NCBI GenBank assembly: GCA_014729495.1
Contig: WJJV01000014.1
Location: 1-14,080, forward strand
Length of the DNA stretch: 14,080 nt
Direction: 5' to 3'
Source of the DNA: Candidatus Woesearchaeota archaeon
Lineage (GTDB): Archaea > Nanobdellota > Nanobdellia > Woesearchaeales > UBA12501
Made by a program: the position numbers and the translations under genes. Every line of letters starts with the position of its first letter. The stretch's first letter is position 1. Positions 1-7,121 of this stretch are shown here, one piece after another. The notes beneath the pieces are model-generated. The model saw nothing but the letters and a program-made list of their open reading frames with translations. It made no database searches and had not been told where the DNA came from.

Positions 1-7
1 ACCGCTA

Positions 8-50
8 ACTTTATATAATTCCTATAACTATTTTACATAAAAAAAGGTGG
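8..50 (+). promoter_or_regulatory. TATA-like box and GGTGG ribosome binding site for the permease gene
   Basis: A TATA-like stretch (CTTTATATAA, about 8-17) would place transcription start near base 40. GGTGG at 46-50 then sits four bases before the ATG at 55. This first gene therefore appears to have a short leader with a ribosome binding site, unlike most other first genes here. Motif reading only; no transcript data. Confidence 0.5.
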
Positions 51-54
51 TTTG

Positions 55-1110
55 ATGAAGAAATACATGAAATATGCATTCCTTATATTCTTTATCATAC
101 TTGCTATCCTGTCATTCCTTATAATACAACCGTTCCTGACAGCAATACTGGCAAGCATAATTGTGGCTTACATATTCTATCCATTGCACAAGCTGCTGAA
201 GAAAAAGGTTAAGAACAGAAATTTAAGTGCGCTTCTTTTGATGATTCTCATAGTAATTCTTCTTGCCATCATTACCGGATTCATCGGCAGAGAGCTTTAT
301 TCTGAGGTCAATACCCTGATAACCAAAGGGAATTTTGAAGATACCTTTGAGCAGATAAACATGAGGTGCGATCAGGCTGATTCACTGACATGTCAGAGTA
401 TAGATTACATTGTTGAGGTGCTTGAGGATCCTCAGACAAAATCAAGCATAATCTCTGCTATCTCCAGATTCTCAAAGTCACTTATAGTATCTATTCCATC
501 CCTTATTCTGAGTCTTGTCATCTTCATCTTTACCACTTTCTTTCTTTTCAGGGACGGAGATGATATCATAAAGTATGTGAACAATCTGCTTCCCCTAAAA
601 AAAGGTTTCAAGAAATCTCTTAAGAAGCAGACCAAGGATCTCTTCTACTCAACGCTTTATGGTACTCTTGTAGTGGCTATAATCCAGGGCATTGTGGGAA
701 TAATAGCATTTATGATATTTGATTCTACAGACTCTCCTTTCTTCTGGGGTGCGATAATGGCTGTAGGTGCATTGATACCTTTTGTAGGTACTGGAATTGT
801 CTGGCTGCCTATGTCAATAATACAGATATTGACAGGTTATTTCAGCGAGACTCCATCTGTTATATGGAAAGGGGTTGGGCTCCTTGCTGTAGGCGCAGTG
901 ATAATCTCCAGTATAGATAATGTCATAAAGCCAAAGATAATAGGCGACAAATCAGGACTTCATCCTCTCCTCGTTATGCTCGGTGCATTCGGAGGAATAG
1001 CACTTATGGGATTCATAGGGGTTTTTGTGGGGCCGATGATACTGGCCTTTTTCATATCTTTCCTGAGAGTCTATCATGAAGAGAAGAATGAGATATTTGA
1101 GGGATGTTAG
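55..1110 (+). CDS. AI-2E/UPF0118 family membrane permease
   Basis: A polytopic membrane protein of 351 residues. The order is two N-terminal hydrophobic segments (about 8-45), a third at about 58-78, a soluble loop to about 145, then roughly five hydrophobic segments to the C-terminus. The C-terminal part carries the family hallmark: DNVIKPKIIG, then a HPLLVMLGAFGG stretch and a glycine-rich GFIGVFVGP segment. Known members of this family (PF01594) export autoinducer-2 (TqsA) or act as Na+/H+ antiporters, so the substrate here cannot be assigned. I place the start at ATG 55, four bases after GGTGG; a TTG at 52 is directly in front and would add one residue. The gene ends 19 bases before AMP phosphorylase and is probably co-transcribed with it. 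Confidence 0.85.
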   Translation: MKKYMKYAFLIFFIILAILSFLIIQPFLTAILASIIVAYIFYPLHKLLKKKVKNRNLSALLLMILIVILLAIITGFIGRELYSEVNTLITKGNFEDTFEQINMRCDQADSLTCQSIDYIVEVLEDPQTKSSIISAISRFSKSLIVSIPSLILSLVIFIFTTFFLFRDGDDIIKYVNNLLPLKKGFKKSLKKQTKDLFYSTLYGTLVVAIIQGIVGIIAFMIFDSTDSPFFWGAIMAVGALIPFVGTGIVWLPMSIIQILTGYFSETPSVIWKGVGLLAVGAVIISSIDNVIKPKIIGDKSGLHPLLVMLGAFGGIALMGFIGVFVGPMILAFFISFLRVYHEEKNEIFEGC

Positions 1111-1128
1111 GTGATATTTAGGTGATAT
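1107..1128 (+). repeat. Tandem 11-base repeat holding two GGTGA ribosome binding sites
   Basis: TTAGGTGATAT occurs twice back to back (1107-1117 and 1118-1128). The first copy contains the permease stop codon TAG (1108-1110). The second copy supplies GGTGA at 1121-1125, four bases before the TTG start at 1130. The first copy is a spare ribosome binding site with no start codon at the right distance. GGTGAT is complementary to the ATCACC near the archaeal 16S 3' end. Confidence 0.7.
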
Positions 1129-1129
1129 C

Positions 1130-2623
1130 TTGAAGTTTATTGTTAAAGACATGGATGTTGCAACAGGAGGCACTCTTGTCGCAGTGATGAATGAGAATGA
1201 TGCCCTTATGCTTGATCTCCATCTAGCTGACAGGATAAGGCTGAAGAAAGGCAGGAGAGAGACTATAGTTGTAGTAGACTTTGCTCAGTCTGAGAAAGCA
1301 GTCCCTCAGGGCAGCTTAGGCCTGTTCGAAGAAGTGCTTGAAAAACTGAATGCTGAGGATGGCGACAGCGTCAAGATAAGGATAGAAAGAAAACCAGATT
1401 CCTTAAGGTTCATCAAGAAGAAGCTTGACGGCAAGGAACTGAAATATAATGAGGTAAAGAAGATAATTGATGATACTGTCAGCAATGCCATAACCACAAT
1501 AGAACTCACTTATTATGTGGCTGCCAATTATATGAGGGGCATGAGCATGAAAGAGACAGTGGCTCTGACAAGATCCATGATAGATGCTGGCGACAAGCTT
1601 GATTTTGGCAGGGAATATGTTGTTGACAAGCACTGCATTGGAGGGGTTCCAGGAAACAGGACAACAATGGTCATAGTGCCGATACTTGCTGCTGCAGGAC
1701 TTACAATCCCAAAAACAAGCTCAAGATCCATCACATCTCCAGCAGGAACCGCTGACACCATGGAAGTGCTGAGCGAGGTATCCCTTCCAATAAATGACAT
1801 CTATCGAGTTGTAAGGAAAGCAGGAGGATGCATGGTATGGGGAGGTGCTGTAGATCTTGCTCCTGCTGATGATACCATAATAAATGTTGAGCATCCTCTC
1901 AGCATTGATGCTGAAGGACAGCTTCTTGCTTCAATCATGGCAAAGAAAGGATCAGTATCCGCAACCCATGTAATAATAGACATTCCTGTGGGAAGGGACG
2001 CAAAGATAGAGTCTGTCAAGGAAGCAAAGCATCTCAAGATGCAGTTTGAGAGGGTTGCCAGAGAGATAGGCATGATTGTCAAGGTAATCATAACAGACGG
2101 CTCCCAGCCCATAGGCAAGGGTATTGGTCCTGCGCTTGAGGCAAGGGATGTACTGTGGCTCTTGAAAGGAGACAAGAGAACACCTGATGATCTGAGGCAA
2201 AAATCCCTGAGGATGGCCGGCCTGGTGCTGGAGATGACAGGCAATGCAAAGAAAGGTAAAGGGAGGCAGAAAGCGCGCGACATCCTTGATTCAGGCGAGG
2301 CATACCAGAAGTTCATTGAGATAATAAGACTCCAGGGAGCAAGAGTGACAGATGAGAGGAAGATAATTCTCGGCAAGCACAAGCTTAGAGTCAAGGCAAA
2401 GAAGAACGGAACAGTAAAACACATCAGCAATAAGTCAATGGCAAGGATAGCAAGACTTGCAGGATGTCCAAAAGACAAGGGAGCTGGAATCATGCTCTGG
2501 AAGAAGAAAGGAGATAAGGTAAAGAAAGGAGAGAAGATATTCACAGTCTTTGCAGAGAACAGGCACAAGATGGGTTATGTAAGGGAATTCCTTGATGAGA
2601 TAGACGGATTTGTGGTTGGTTGA
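1130..2623 (+). CDS. deoA: AMP phosphorylase (archaeal thymidine phosphorylase-like, DeoA family)
   Basis: Predicted to convert a nucleoside 5'-monophosphate (AMP in characterised archaeal enzymes) plus phosphate into the free base and ribose 1,5-bisphosphate. In characterised archaea this product goes to ribose-1,5-bisphosphate isomerase and form III RuBisCO. The 497 residues match the usual length of about 500. An N-terminal domain of about 85 residues, typical of the archaeal enzymes and absent from plain thymidine phosphorylases, precedes the phosphorylase core. Core motifs are DKHCIGGVPGNRTT (166-179), SSRSITSPAGTADTMEV (197-213) and a VWGGAVDLAPADD block near 236-248. The TTG start is supported by GGTGA four bases upstream and by the N-terminus matching the family beginning (MK..V.D). 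Neither the isomerase nor RuBisCO is in the window, so the pathway is inferred. A pyrimidine nucleoside phosphorylase is the less likely alternative. Confidence 0.92.
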   Translation: MKFIVKDMDVATGGTLVAVMNENDALMLDLHLADRIRLKKGRRETIVVVDFAQSEKAVPQGSLGLFEEVLEKLNAEDGDSVKIRIERKPDSLRFIKKKLDGKELKYNEVKKIIDDTVSNAITTIELTYYVAANYMRGMSMKETVALTRSMIDAGDKLDFGREYVVDKHCIGGVPGNRTTMVIVPILAAAGLTIPKTSSRSITSPAGTADTMEVLSEVSLPINDIYRVVRKAGGCMVWGGAVDLAPADDTIINVEHPLSIDAEGQLLASIMAKKGSVSATHVIIDIPVGRDAKIESVKEAKHLKMQFERVAREIGMIVKVIITDGSQPIGKGIGPALEARDVLWLLKGDKRTPDDLRQKSLRMAGLVLEMTGNAKKGKGRQKARDILDSGEAYQKFIEIIRLQGARVTDERKIILGKHKLRVKAKKNGTVKHISNKSMARIARLAGCPKDKGAGIMLWKKKGDKVKKGEKIFTVFAENRHKMGYVREFLDEIDGFVVG

Positions 2624-2683
2624 ACAGGCTCATGCGATTTAGTCACCAAACAGATATTACCATTTCTATTATAGTCTTTTAAG

Positions 2684-2704
2684 TAGATAAATCTATTTAA
2701 AAAA
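2684..2704 (+). promoter_or_regulatory. Promoter of GMP synthase with adjoining palindrome
   Basis: A TATA-like stretch (ATTTAAAAAA, 2695-2704) is centred about 25 bases before the ATG at 2724, the spacing of a leaderless archaeal promoter. Directly upstream, overlapping its edge, is the inverted repeat TAGAT-AA-ATCTA (2684-2695). It could be a regulator site over the BRE position or simple AT-rich coincidence. No ribosome binding site is visible before ATG 2724. Confidence 0.5.
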
Positions 2705-2723
2705 TGCTTCAATACATTTAAGC

Positions 2724-4658
2724 ATGGCAAGGGGAGTGTTGCTTGATGGCGGAGCGCAGCTAGAGAAGGTCATAATGCGAAGATGCATTGAGCTGGGACA
2801 TGATATCACAAAACAGCCTTTTGATATTCCTGCTGACAGGCTCTCAGATGCAGATTTCATAATAGGAAGCGGCGGTCCGCGCAGTGTGAATGACGATGAT
2901 GCTCTGCTTATGGATCCAGAAGTTTACAGGCTTGGGATTCCCCAGTTCCATATCTGTTATTCTATGCAGGCAGTTGCGCACCAGCTTGGAGGCAGGGTTG
3001 AGAAAGGAGTGAGAGGGCAGTATGGAAGAAATTATATAAGCATAAAAAAGAAAGAAGGGCCTTTCACTGGATTGTCTGATAATGAAAGGGTTCTGATGAG
3101 CCATTTTGATACTGTTGTAAAAGTTCCTCCAGGATTTGAGGTCTATGCTGTCAGTGAGAACATGATTGCAGCAATGGGCAATAAGGACAAGAGAATATAT
3201 GCTGTGCAGTTCCATCCTGAATTGATTCCAGTTACAAAAAATGGGGATAAGATGTTTGAGAATTTCTTCAGGCATGTCTGCAGATTTCCTGATGCCCAGA
3301 GAAGGACAATTGAACAGGAGATTGCTGAGGCAGAAAAGCTTATACAGGAAGCCACTTCTCCTGATTTCCATGTACTCCAGTATCTTTCAGGAGGAGTTGA
3401 TTCTGACTTGCAGTCAGCTCTTCTTAAAAGAGCTATTGAACCAGAAAGGCTGCATTTCAGGACACTTGATACAGGCACAATGAGGATTGGAGAGATTGAT
3501 GAGGTCAGGCAGATAGCGGATCACCTTGGCCTTCCTGACTTTGATGTGCTTGATGTAAAACATAGATTCTATGATGCTATGAGAGAGGTTGAGGCAGGCA
3601 AGGGTGCTGACAATAGAAAGGTTCTTGCAGGTCCTTTATGTTATACTATTGATCCAGAAATTAAAAGGAAGATATTCGGCACTGAATATGCGGTTATTGC
3701 CCTGCAGGAGATGTCCCGCATAGCTTACAATCTTGGCATTCCAATTGACAGGATGAAGCTTGGCCAGGGATCATTAAGGCCTGACCTTATTGAAAGCGCT
3801 GACTCAAGGGCTACATCAGGCGGCGCTGACACAATAAAGACACATCACAATGCAGTTGATGCACTTAAGGATATTCCAAAGGTAGAGGGACTGGTTGAGA
3901 TGTTCAAGGACATTGTCAGGGAATCAGCCATGCACCTCGGGCTGGGCGAAAGGATAGCATACAGGCAGCCATTTCCTGGTCCAGGAGGTTACTGCAGGAT
4001 GATCGGCTGCGCAGACACCCAAGTGGATCAGTATTATGTTGATCTTGACAAGAGGATCAATGACATGGCAGGATCATATGGTTTTCATGCCCATATACTT
4101 CCTGTGAGGACAGTTGGAGTCCAGGGAGATGAGAGAAGCTACAAGCCCCCTGTCATTGTGTCTGGTGATATAAGCTGGAAAGAGTTTGCAAAGTTTGCTT
4201 TGGACTTCCCTAATGAACTGCGTGAAGTAAACAGAGTATTATATACCCCTGGAAAGCCTTTGACACAGGATGATGTCATGTCACTCACAAAAACATTGAT
4301 GACACAGGATACAATAGAACAATGGTCCCAGGGAGATCATATCATGAGGCAGGTAGCTGATCAGTATGGGTTCAATGACTCAAGAAAATGCTCTCAGATG
4401 CCGGGGATTATCATTCCATGTAATTTCAGCGAGCCTGGACAAAGGTCTTTTGTGATTAGGCCATGTTACACTCATGATTTTATGGCAATAATCGGCATGA
4501 TGCCATACAAAGATGTTCCTTCAGAAAATTCAGAAGAATTCTTTCCAGGTGATATGTTCATGCAGATGGCAGAGGAGATTCCCTGTAAAGTTGATGGAAT
4601 CTCAAGGGTTATCCTTGATCCGACAGACAAGCCCCCTGGATCTACAGAGTGGGAATAA
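2724..4658 (+). CDS. guaA: GMP synthase, glutamine-hydrolysing, single-chain long form
   Basis: Makes GMP from XMP, ATP and glutamine in the last step of guanine nucleotide synthesis. An N-terminal class I glutamine amidotransferase (about 1-190) has Cys78, His164 and Glu166. The ATP-pyrophosphatase domain has the P-loop SGGVDS (222-227), the IKTHHN XMP/ATP lid motif (371-376) and RQPFPGPGG (414-422). The C-terminus ends in KPPGSTEWE, as in the family. At 644 residues it is much longer than bacterial GuaA (about 525). The extra segment between VGVQGDERSY (464-473) and the C-terminal block, with VNRVLY and SQMP motifs, resembles the human-type dimerisation-domain insertion. Most archaea use two separate subunits, so the fusion is notable. 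The nucleophile elbow reads HICYS instead of GICYG, and HGD reads HFD (127-129), so glutamine use may be altered. ATG 2724 fits a leaderless transcript. Confidence 0.93.
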   Translation: MARGVLLDGGAQLEKVIMRRCIELGHDITKQPFDIPADRLSDADFIIGSGGPRSVNDDDALLMDPEVYRLGIPQFHICYSMQAVAHQLGGRVEKGVRGQYGRNYISIKKKEGPFTGLSDNERVLMSHFDTVVKVPPGFEVYAVSENMIAAMGNKDKRIYAVQFHPELIPVTKNGDKMFENFFRHVCRFPDAQRRTIEQEIAEAEKLIQEATSPDFHVLQYLSGGVDSDLQSALLKRAIEPERLHFRTLDTGTMRIGEIDEVRQIADHLGLPDFDVLDVKHRFYDAMREVEAGKGADNRKVLAGPLCYTIDPEIKRKIFGTEYAVIALQEMSRIAYNLGIPIDRMKLGQGSLRPDLIESADSRATSGGADTIKTHHNAVDALKDIPKVEGLVEMFKDIVRESAMHLGLGERIAYRQPFPGPGGYCRMIGCADTQVDQYYVDLDKRINDMAGSYGFHAHILPVRTVGVQGDERSYKPPVIVSGDISWKEFAKFALDFPNELREVNRVLYTPGKPLTQDDVMSLTKTLMTQDTIEQWSQGDHIMRQVADQYGFNDSRKCSQMPGIIIPCNFSEPGQRSFVIRPCYTHDFMAIIGMMPYKDVPSENSEEFFPGDMFMQMAEEIPCKVDGISRVILDPTDKPPGSTEWE

Positions 4659-4681
4659 TAATAATCTGTTCATATCCTGAT

Positions 4682-5122
4682 TCAGACCTCAAACTCCTCT
4701 CTTTTCAGCTCTTCTACAATATAATATTCTTTCTTTATCCTGCCGCCGCAGTCTGATACTGCCTCTGTGAAATCTGCCATGTCCTTCATTGACCTGAATA
4801 TCACATCAGCAAGGTACAACCCTCCTTCAATCCTGTGCAGGGAGTTGATATTCTCATGGGATCTCAGGAATTCAAGAACATTGCCATCATTCTCATCTTT
4901 TCCTTCTATGATGAATGCATTGCGTATTGAATGCCCAATCTGACGGTAGTCAACCAATGAGACATATCTTATTTCAAGATCTTTCTCAATGGATTCCATG
5001 ATTGTTGAGACAGAAGATATCTTGATTCCAATTGCAGATGCAATCTCTGATTTCTTCAGTCTTGAGTTCTTTCTGAGCATGTTCAGCAGCAGCCTGCTTT
5101 TCTCTGTCAGGGATTCTTTCAT
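4682..5122 (-). CDS. Lrp/AsnC-like transcriptional regulator
   Basis: The 146 residues match the usual size of an Lrp/AsnC family regulator. Residues about 8-58 form a winged helix-turn-helix (LKKSEIASAIGIKISSVSTI holds the two HTH helices). Residues about 67-140 look like the alpha/beta ligand-sensing RAM domain, with a conserved-style glycine pair at 100-101 (EGGLYLADV). Such proteins bind DNA as dimers or octamers and often respond to amino acids; the ligand here cannot be read. A TATA-like box on this strand (5142-5153) lies about 26 bases before the ATG, which suggests a leaderless transcript. The gene is convergent with guaA (23 bases apart) and divergent from the DUF4234 gene. The shared intergenic region carries repeated GGAT/ATCC motifs, so autoregulation is plausible. 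An uncharacterised winged-helix protein is the alternative. Confidence 0.78.
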   Translation of the reverse strand: MKESLTEKSRLLLNMLRKNSRLKKSEIASAIGIKISSVSTIMESIEKDLEIRYVSLVDYRQIGHSIRNAFIIEGKDENDGNVLEFLRSHENINSLHRIEGGLYLADVIFRSMKDMADFTEAVSDCGGRIKKEYYIVEELKREEFEV

Positions 5123-5141
5123 GAGATAATGGCTGTTTTCT

Positions 5142-5153
5142 GTATTTTTAAGC
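5142..5153 (-). promoter_or_regulatory. TATA-like box for the Lrp-like regulator
   Basis: Read on the minus strand this is GCTTAAAAATAC, centred about 26 bases upstream of the ATG at 5122. The position fits a leaderless archaeal promoter. Confidence 0.5.
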
Positions 5154-5166
5154 TTTGCTGTGCAAA

Positions 5167-5237
5167 ATCCGGATAATTTCTAAGGATTCAGGAAAACCTA
5201 GGATACCTCAGGATATCCTATAGGATTTTCTATCCTA
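5167..5237. promoter_or_regulatory. GGAT/ATCC operator array between divergent genes
   Basis: Within 71 bases there are the palindrome ATCCGGAT (5167-5174), AAGGAT (5182-5187), TAGGAT (5199-5204), the palindrome AGGATATCCT (5210-5219), and the inverted repeat TAGGAT-N5-ATCCTA (5221-5237). The half-site AGGAT or its complement recurs at roughly 10-17 base steps. The array sits exactly between the divergent TATA-like boxes of the Lrp-like regulator and the DUF4234 gene. Repeated, helically phased half-sites are typical of Lrp-family operators, so binding by the neighbouring regulator is a reasonable inference. Confidence 0.65.
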
Positions 5238-5245
5238 CAGTGAAC

Positions 5246-5258
5246 ATAAAATATTATA
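5246..5258 (+). promoter_or_regulatory. TATA-like box for the DUF4234 gene
   Basis: ATAAAATATTATA is centred about 31 bases before ATG 5284. The distance favours that ATG, in a leaderless transcript, over the GTG at 5260, which would fall almost against the box. Confidence 0.5.
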
Positions 5259-5283
5259 AGTGAAAATCATATACTTAGCAATA

Positions 5284-5868
5284 ATGATAACAAAAGAGCT
5301 TATTGATTATGTCAGATCAGCCAAAGCAAGCGGGATGTCTCCTAATGATGTACGGAAAGCCCTTTCAGAACAGGGATGGCCTCAAGAGGATATTGACGAG
5401 GCAATAAAGACTATTGGGGGAACAAAGGCAGATTCTGCTGCAAAACCAGCTATGCCTGAGCAGAAGACCAGATCAGAGCCCATGACTTCAAAAGAATCCA
5501 CAGCTCAGCCTTCTGCAAGTCCAGCAGGAGGAGTTCCTGTACAGCCAGGAGGCATAAAGAAGAGGAATCCAATCCTTGTTCTCATATTCTCTCTCATAAC
5601 CTTTGGAATCTATTTCCTGTACTGGCTTGTTAAGACCACTAAAGAATTGAGAGGCAATACCCCTGCAGCACCTAATCCATGGATCATTATCCTTTTCTTA
5701 ATACCTTTTGTGAATCTAATTGCAGGATTATACTATTATTGGAAATACAGCAAAGCAATAAATGAGATAACAGGATTCAATGCCATCCTGCTTTTTGTGC
5801 TGTGGATATTGTTCTTTCCAGCAGCCCAGATCATCTCACAGATGCAGCTCAACAAGAAAGCTGCATAA
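5284..5868 (+). CDS. DUF4234 membrane protein with N-terminal helical motif
   Basis: A 194-residue protein in three parts. Residues 1-45 (ITKELIDYVRSAKASGMSP...GWPQEDIDEAI) form a small helical module of the UBA-like type often seen at the N-terminus of DPANN and candidate-phylum membrane proteins. Residues about 46-90 are a Pro/Ala/Ser-rich flexible linker. Residues about 92-194 carry three hydrophobic segments (about 96-114, 132-150, 166-185), with RNPILVLIFSLITFGIYFLYW as the first, matching DUF4234. Its function is unknown. I chose ATG 5284 over GTG 5260 because the TATA-like box lies immediately before the GTG and because the helical motif starts at this methionine. It diverges from the Lrp-like regulator across the GGAT array and is the likely regulated partner. 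Confidence 0.75.
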   Translation: MITKELIDYVRSAKASGMSPNDVRKALSEQGWPQEDIDEAIKTIGGTKADSAAKPAMPEQKTRSEPMTSKESTAQPSASPAGGVPVQPGGIKKRNPILVLIFSLITFGIYFLYWLVKTTKELRGNTPAAPNPWIIILFLIPFVNLIAGLYYYWKYSKAINEITGFNAILLFVLWILFFPAAQIISQMQLNKKAA

Positions 5869-5969
5869 GAATCTTTCTTGAGCTCTCTTCTTAATCTCTC
5901 TTAATGTTTGTCCCTTATTATTATTCTTCAGATATCAATTCTATACCATCTTAGGGCCTCCAGAGCAAA

Positions 5970-5980
5970 AAATTTAAAAA
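5970..5980 (+). promoter_or_regulatory. TATA-like box for the zinc-ribbon gene
   Basis: The 135 bases before this gene hold T-rich sequence after the DUF4234 stop and then AAATTTAAAAA, centred about 29 bases before ATG 6004. That spacing fits a leaderless transcript and decides the start codon. Confidence 0.5.
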
Positions 5981-6003
5981 TGAACACTATATTAAAGCTT
6001 TCA

Positions 6004-6246
6004 ATGGCTAAGAAATGCATAATCTGCGGTGATGAGGCTGATCTTTCTATAAAAGGCTCTTCAGAGAATTACTGCAAGGAATGCGCAGAAGAGCATTTTG
6101 CTGACACAAATCTTCTTGTCAAGGTAGAGGAAGAAGCCAAGAAGATCAAGGATCTTGTAGAGCACAAGGCAGCACAGGAGCTTGGAGATGAGGCTGATGC
6201 GCCTGTTGTACCTGATGAGTCTGAAGAGAAACCTGATTCTGAATAA
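6004..6246 (+). CDS. Small zinc-ribbon protein
   Basis: An 80-residue protein. CIIC (5-8) and CKEC (24-27) form two CxxC knuckles expected to bind one zinc ion, with His31 close by. A helical, Lys/Glu-rich middle (about 38-60) follows, and then a very acidic C-terminal tail. The reading frame stays open upstream to 5908, but that stretch encodes residues unlike the rest and contains the TATA-like box, so ATG 6004 is the start. I do not recognise a specific family. Zinc-ribbon proteins of this size may bind nucleic acid or protein. It is convergent with triosephosphate isomerase, with a hairpin and T tract between them. Confidence 0.7.
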   Translation: MAKKCIICGDEADLSIKGSSENYCKECAEEHFADTNLLVKVEEEAKKIKDLVEHKAAQELGDEADAPVVPDESEEKPDSE

Positions 6247-6248
6247 GT

Positions 6249-6297
6249 TTAAGAATATGGAGATAATCTGTCAATATATCTATTCTTAAGTGTTTTT
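6249..6297 (+). terminator. Hairpin followed by T tract
   Basis: TTAAGAATA (6249-6257) pairs perfectly with TATTCTTAA (6281-6289). An additional GATA/TATC pairing (6262-6265 with 6277-6280) is possible inside the loop, and TTTTT follows at 6293-6297. It starts three bases after the zinc-ribbon stop codon and fills the gap between two convergent genes. Read on the plus strand it resembles an intrinsic terminator. The stem is AT-rich, so the T tract may do most of the work in an archaeon. Confidence 0.5.
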
Positions 6298-6304
6298 AGG
6301 AGTC

Positions 6305-7054
6305 TCAGAAGCCTTTTATTATTTTTCCAAAGCTCTCTGCGTCAAGGCTTGCTCCGCCCACCAGTGCCCCGTTTATATCTTTCTGTGACATCAGTTCCTT
6401 GACATTATCTGGTTTTACTGAGCCCCCATACAGTATTCTTATAGAATCTGCAGTCTTCTGGTCAAAGATTACAGAAAGCCTGTCTCTTATGAAAGCATGC
6501 ATCTCCTGCGCCTGCTCAGGCGTAGCTGTCTGTCCTGTTCCAATTGCCCAGATAGGCTCATAAGCGACAGCCAGCATCTTTGCATCTGATGAACTTATGT
6601 TCTTAAGCCCATCCTCAAGCTCTTTCTCAACAAAGTCTCTGTGTTTTGCCTGATCTCTCATCTCCTCTGTCTCTCCGACACAGAGTATAACCTTGAGCTC
6701 ATCTGCAAAGCTTGCCCTTATCTTCTTATTGACTGTCTCATCTGTCTCATTGAAGTATTTCCTTCGCTCAGAATGCCCTATTATGACATACTCACAGCCT
6801 ACATTCTTCAGCATCTCAGGGCTTACCTCGCCTGTGAATGCCCCTTCCTCTTCCCAGAACACATCCTGGGCTCCGAGCATTATGTTTGTGCCCTCAATGA
6901 CATGATATATCTCTTCAAGAGCTGTGAATGGAGGGCATACAAGGATATCCCTGTCATTGACTCCCTCAATGATTATCTTAAGCCTTGCAGCAGTCTCTAC
7001 TGACTCTTCTACAGTCTTGTGCAGTTTCCAGTTAGCTGCTATGAAAGGCCTCAT
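6305..7054 (-). CDS. tpiA: Triosephosphate isomerase, bacterial-type
   Basis: Interconverts dihydroxyacetone phosphate and glyceraldehyde 3-phosphate in glycolysis and gluconeogenesis, in the cytoplasm. Catalytic residues are all visible: Asn8 and Lys10 in AANWK, His94 in IIGHSERR, and Glu166 in AYEPIWAIGTG. The phosphate-gripping loop GTGQTATPEQAQ (172-183) and the YGGSVKPDN block (209-217) are typical. At 249 residues with this loop 6 it matches bacterial and eukaryotic enzymes; typical archaeal enzymes are about 225 residues and tetrameric. It is the last gene of the malic enzyme-Lgt-TIM run, 67 bases after Lgt. A TATA-like CTATAAAAG on the minus strand at 7070-7078 is only about 20 bases before the ATG, so a separate promoter is possible but not clear. 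Confidence 0.95.
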   Translation of the reverse strand: MRPFIAANWKLHKTVEESVETAARLKIIIEGVNDRDILVCPPFTALEEIYHVIEGTNIMLGAQDVFWEEEGAFTGEVSPEMLKNVGCEYVIIGHSERRKYFNETDETVNKKIRASFADELKVILCVGETEEMRDQAKHRDFVEKELEDGLKNISSSDAKMLAVAYEPIWAIGTGQTATPEQAQEMHAFIRDRLSVIFDQKTADSIRILYGGSVKPDNVKELMSQKDINGALVGGASLDAESFGKIIKGF

Positions 7055-7121
7055 CTTAGATAATTTACCTCTTTTATAGTTATTCTTTTCTAATTTTTCT
7101 TCTCTGATTATCTTTCTTTTC

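Noticed and set aside
1801..2568. Long open frame of about 255 codons on the minus strand inside AMP phosphorylase
   Set aside because: It is fully antisense to a well-supported gene and its translation is Ser/Pro/Leu-rich low-complexity sequence typical of a shadow frame. It shows no motif and no promoter.
5908..6003. Upstream extension of the zinc-ribbon gene
   Set aside because: It contains the TATA-like box and encodes residues unlike the rest of the protein; ATG 6004 fits the promoter spacing.
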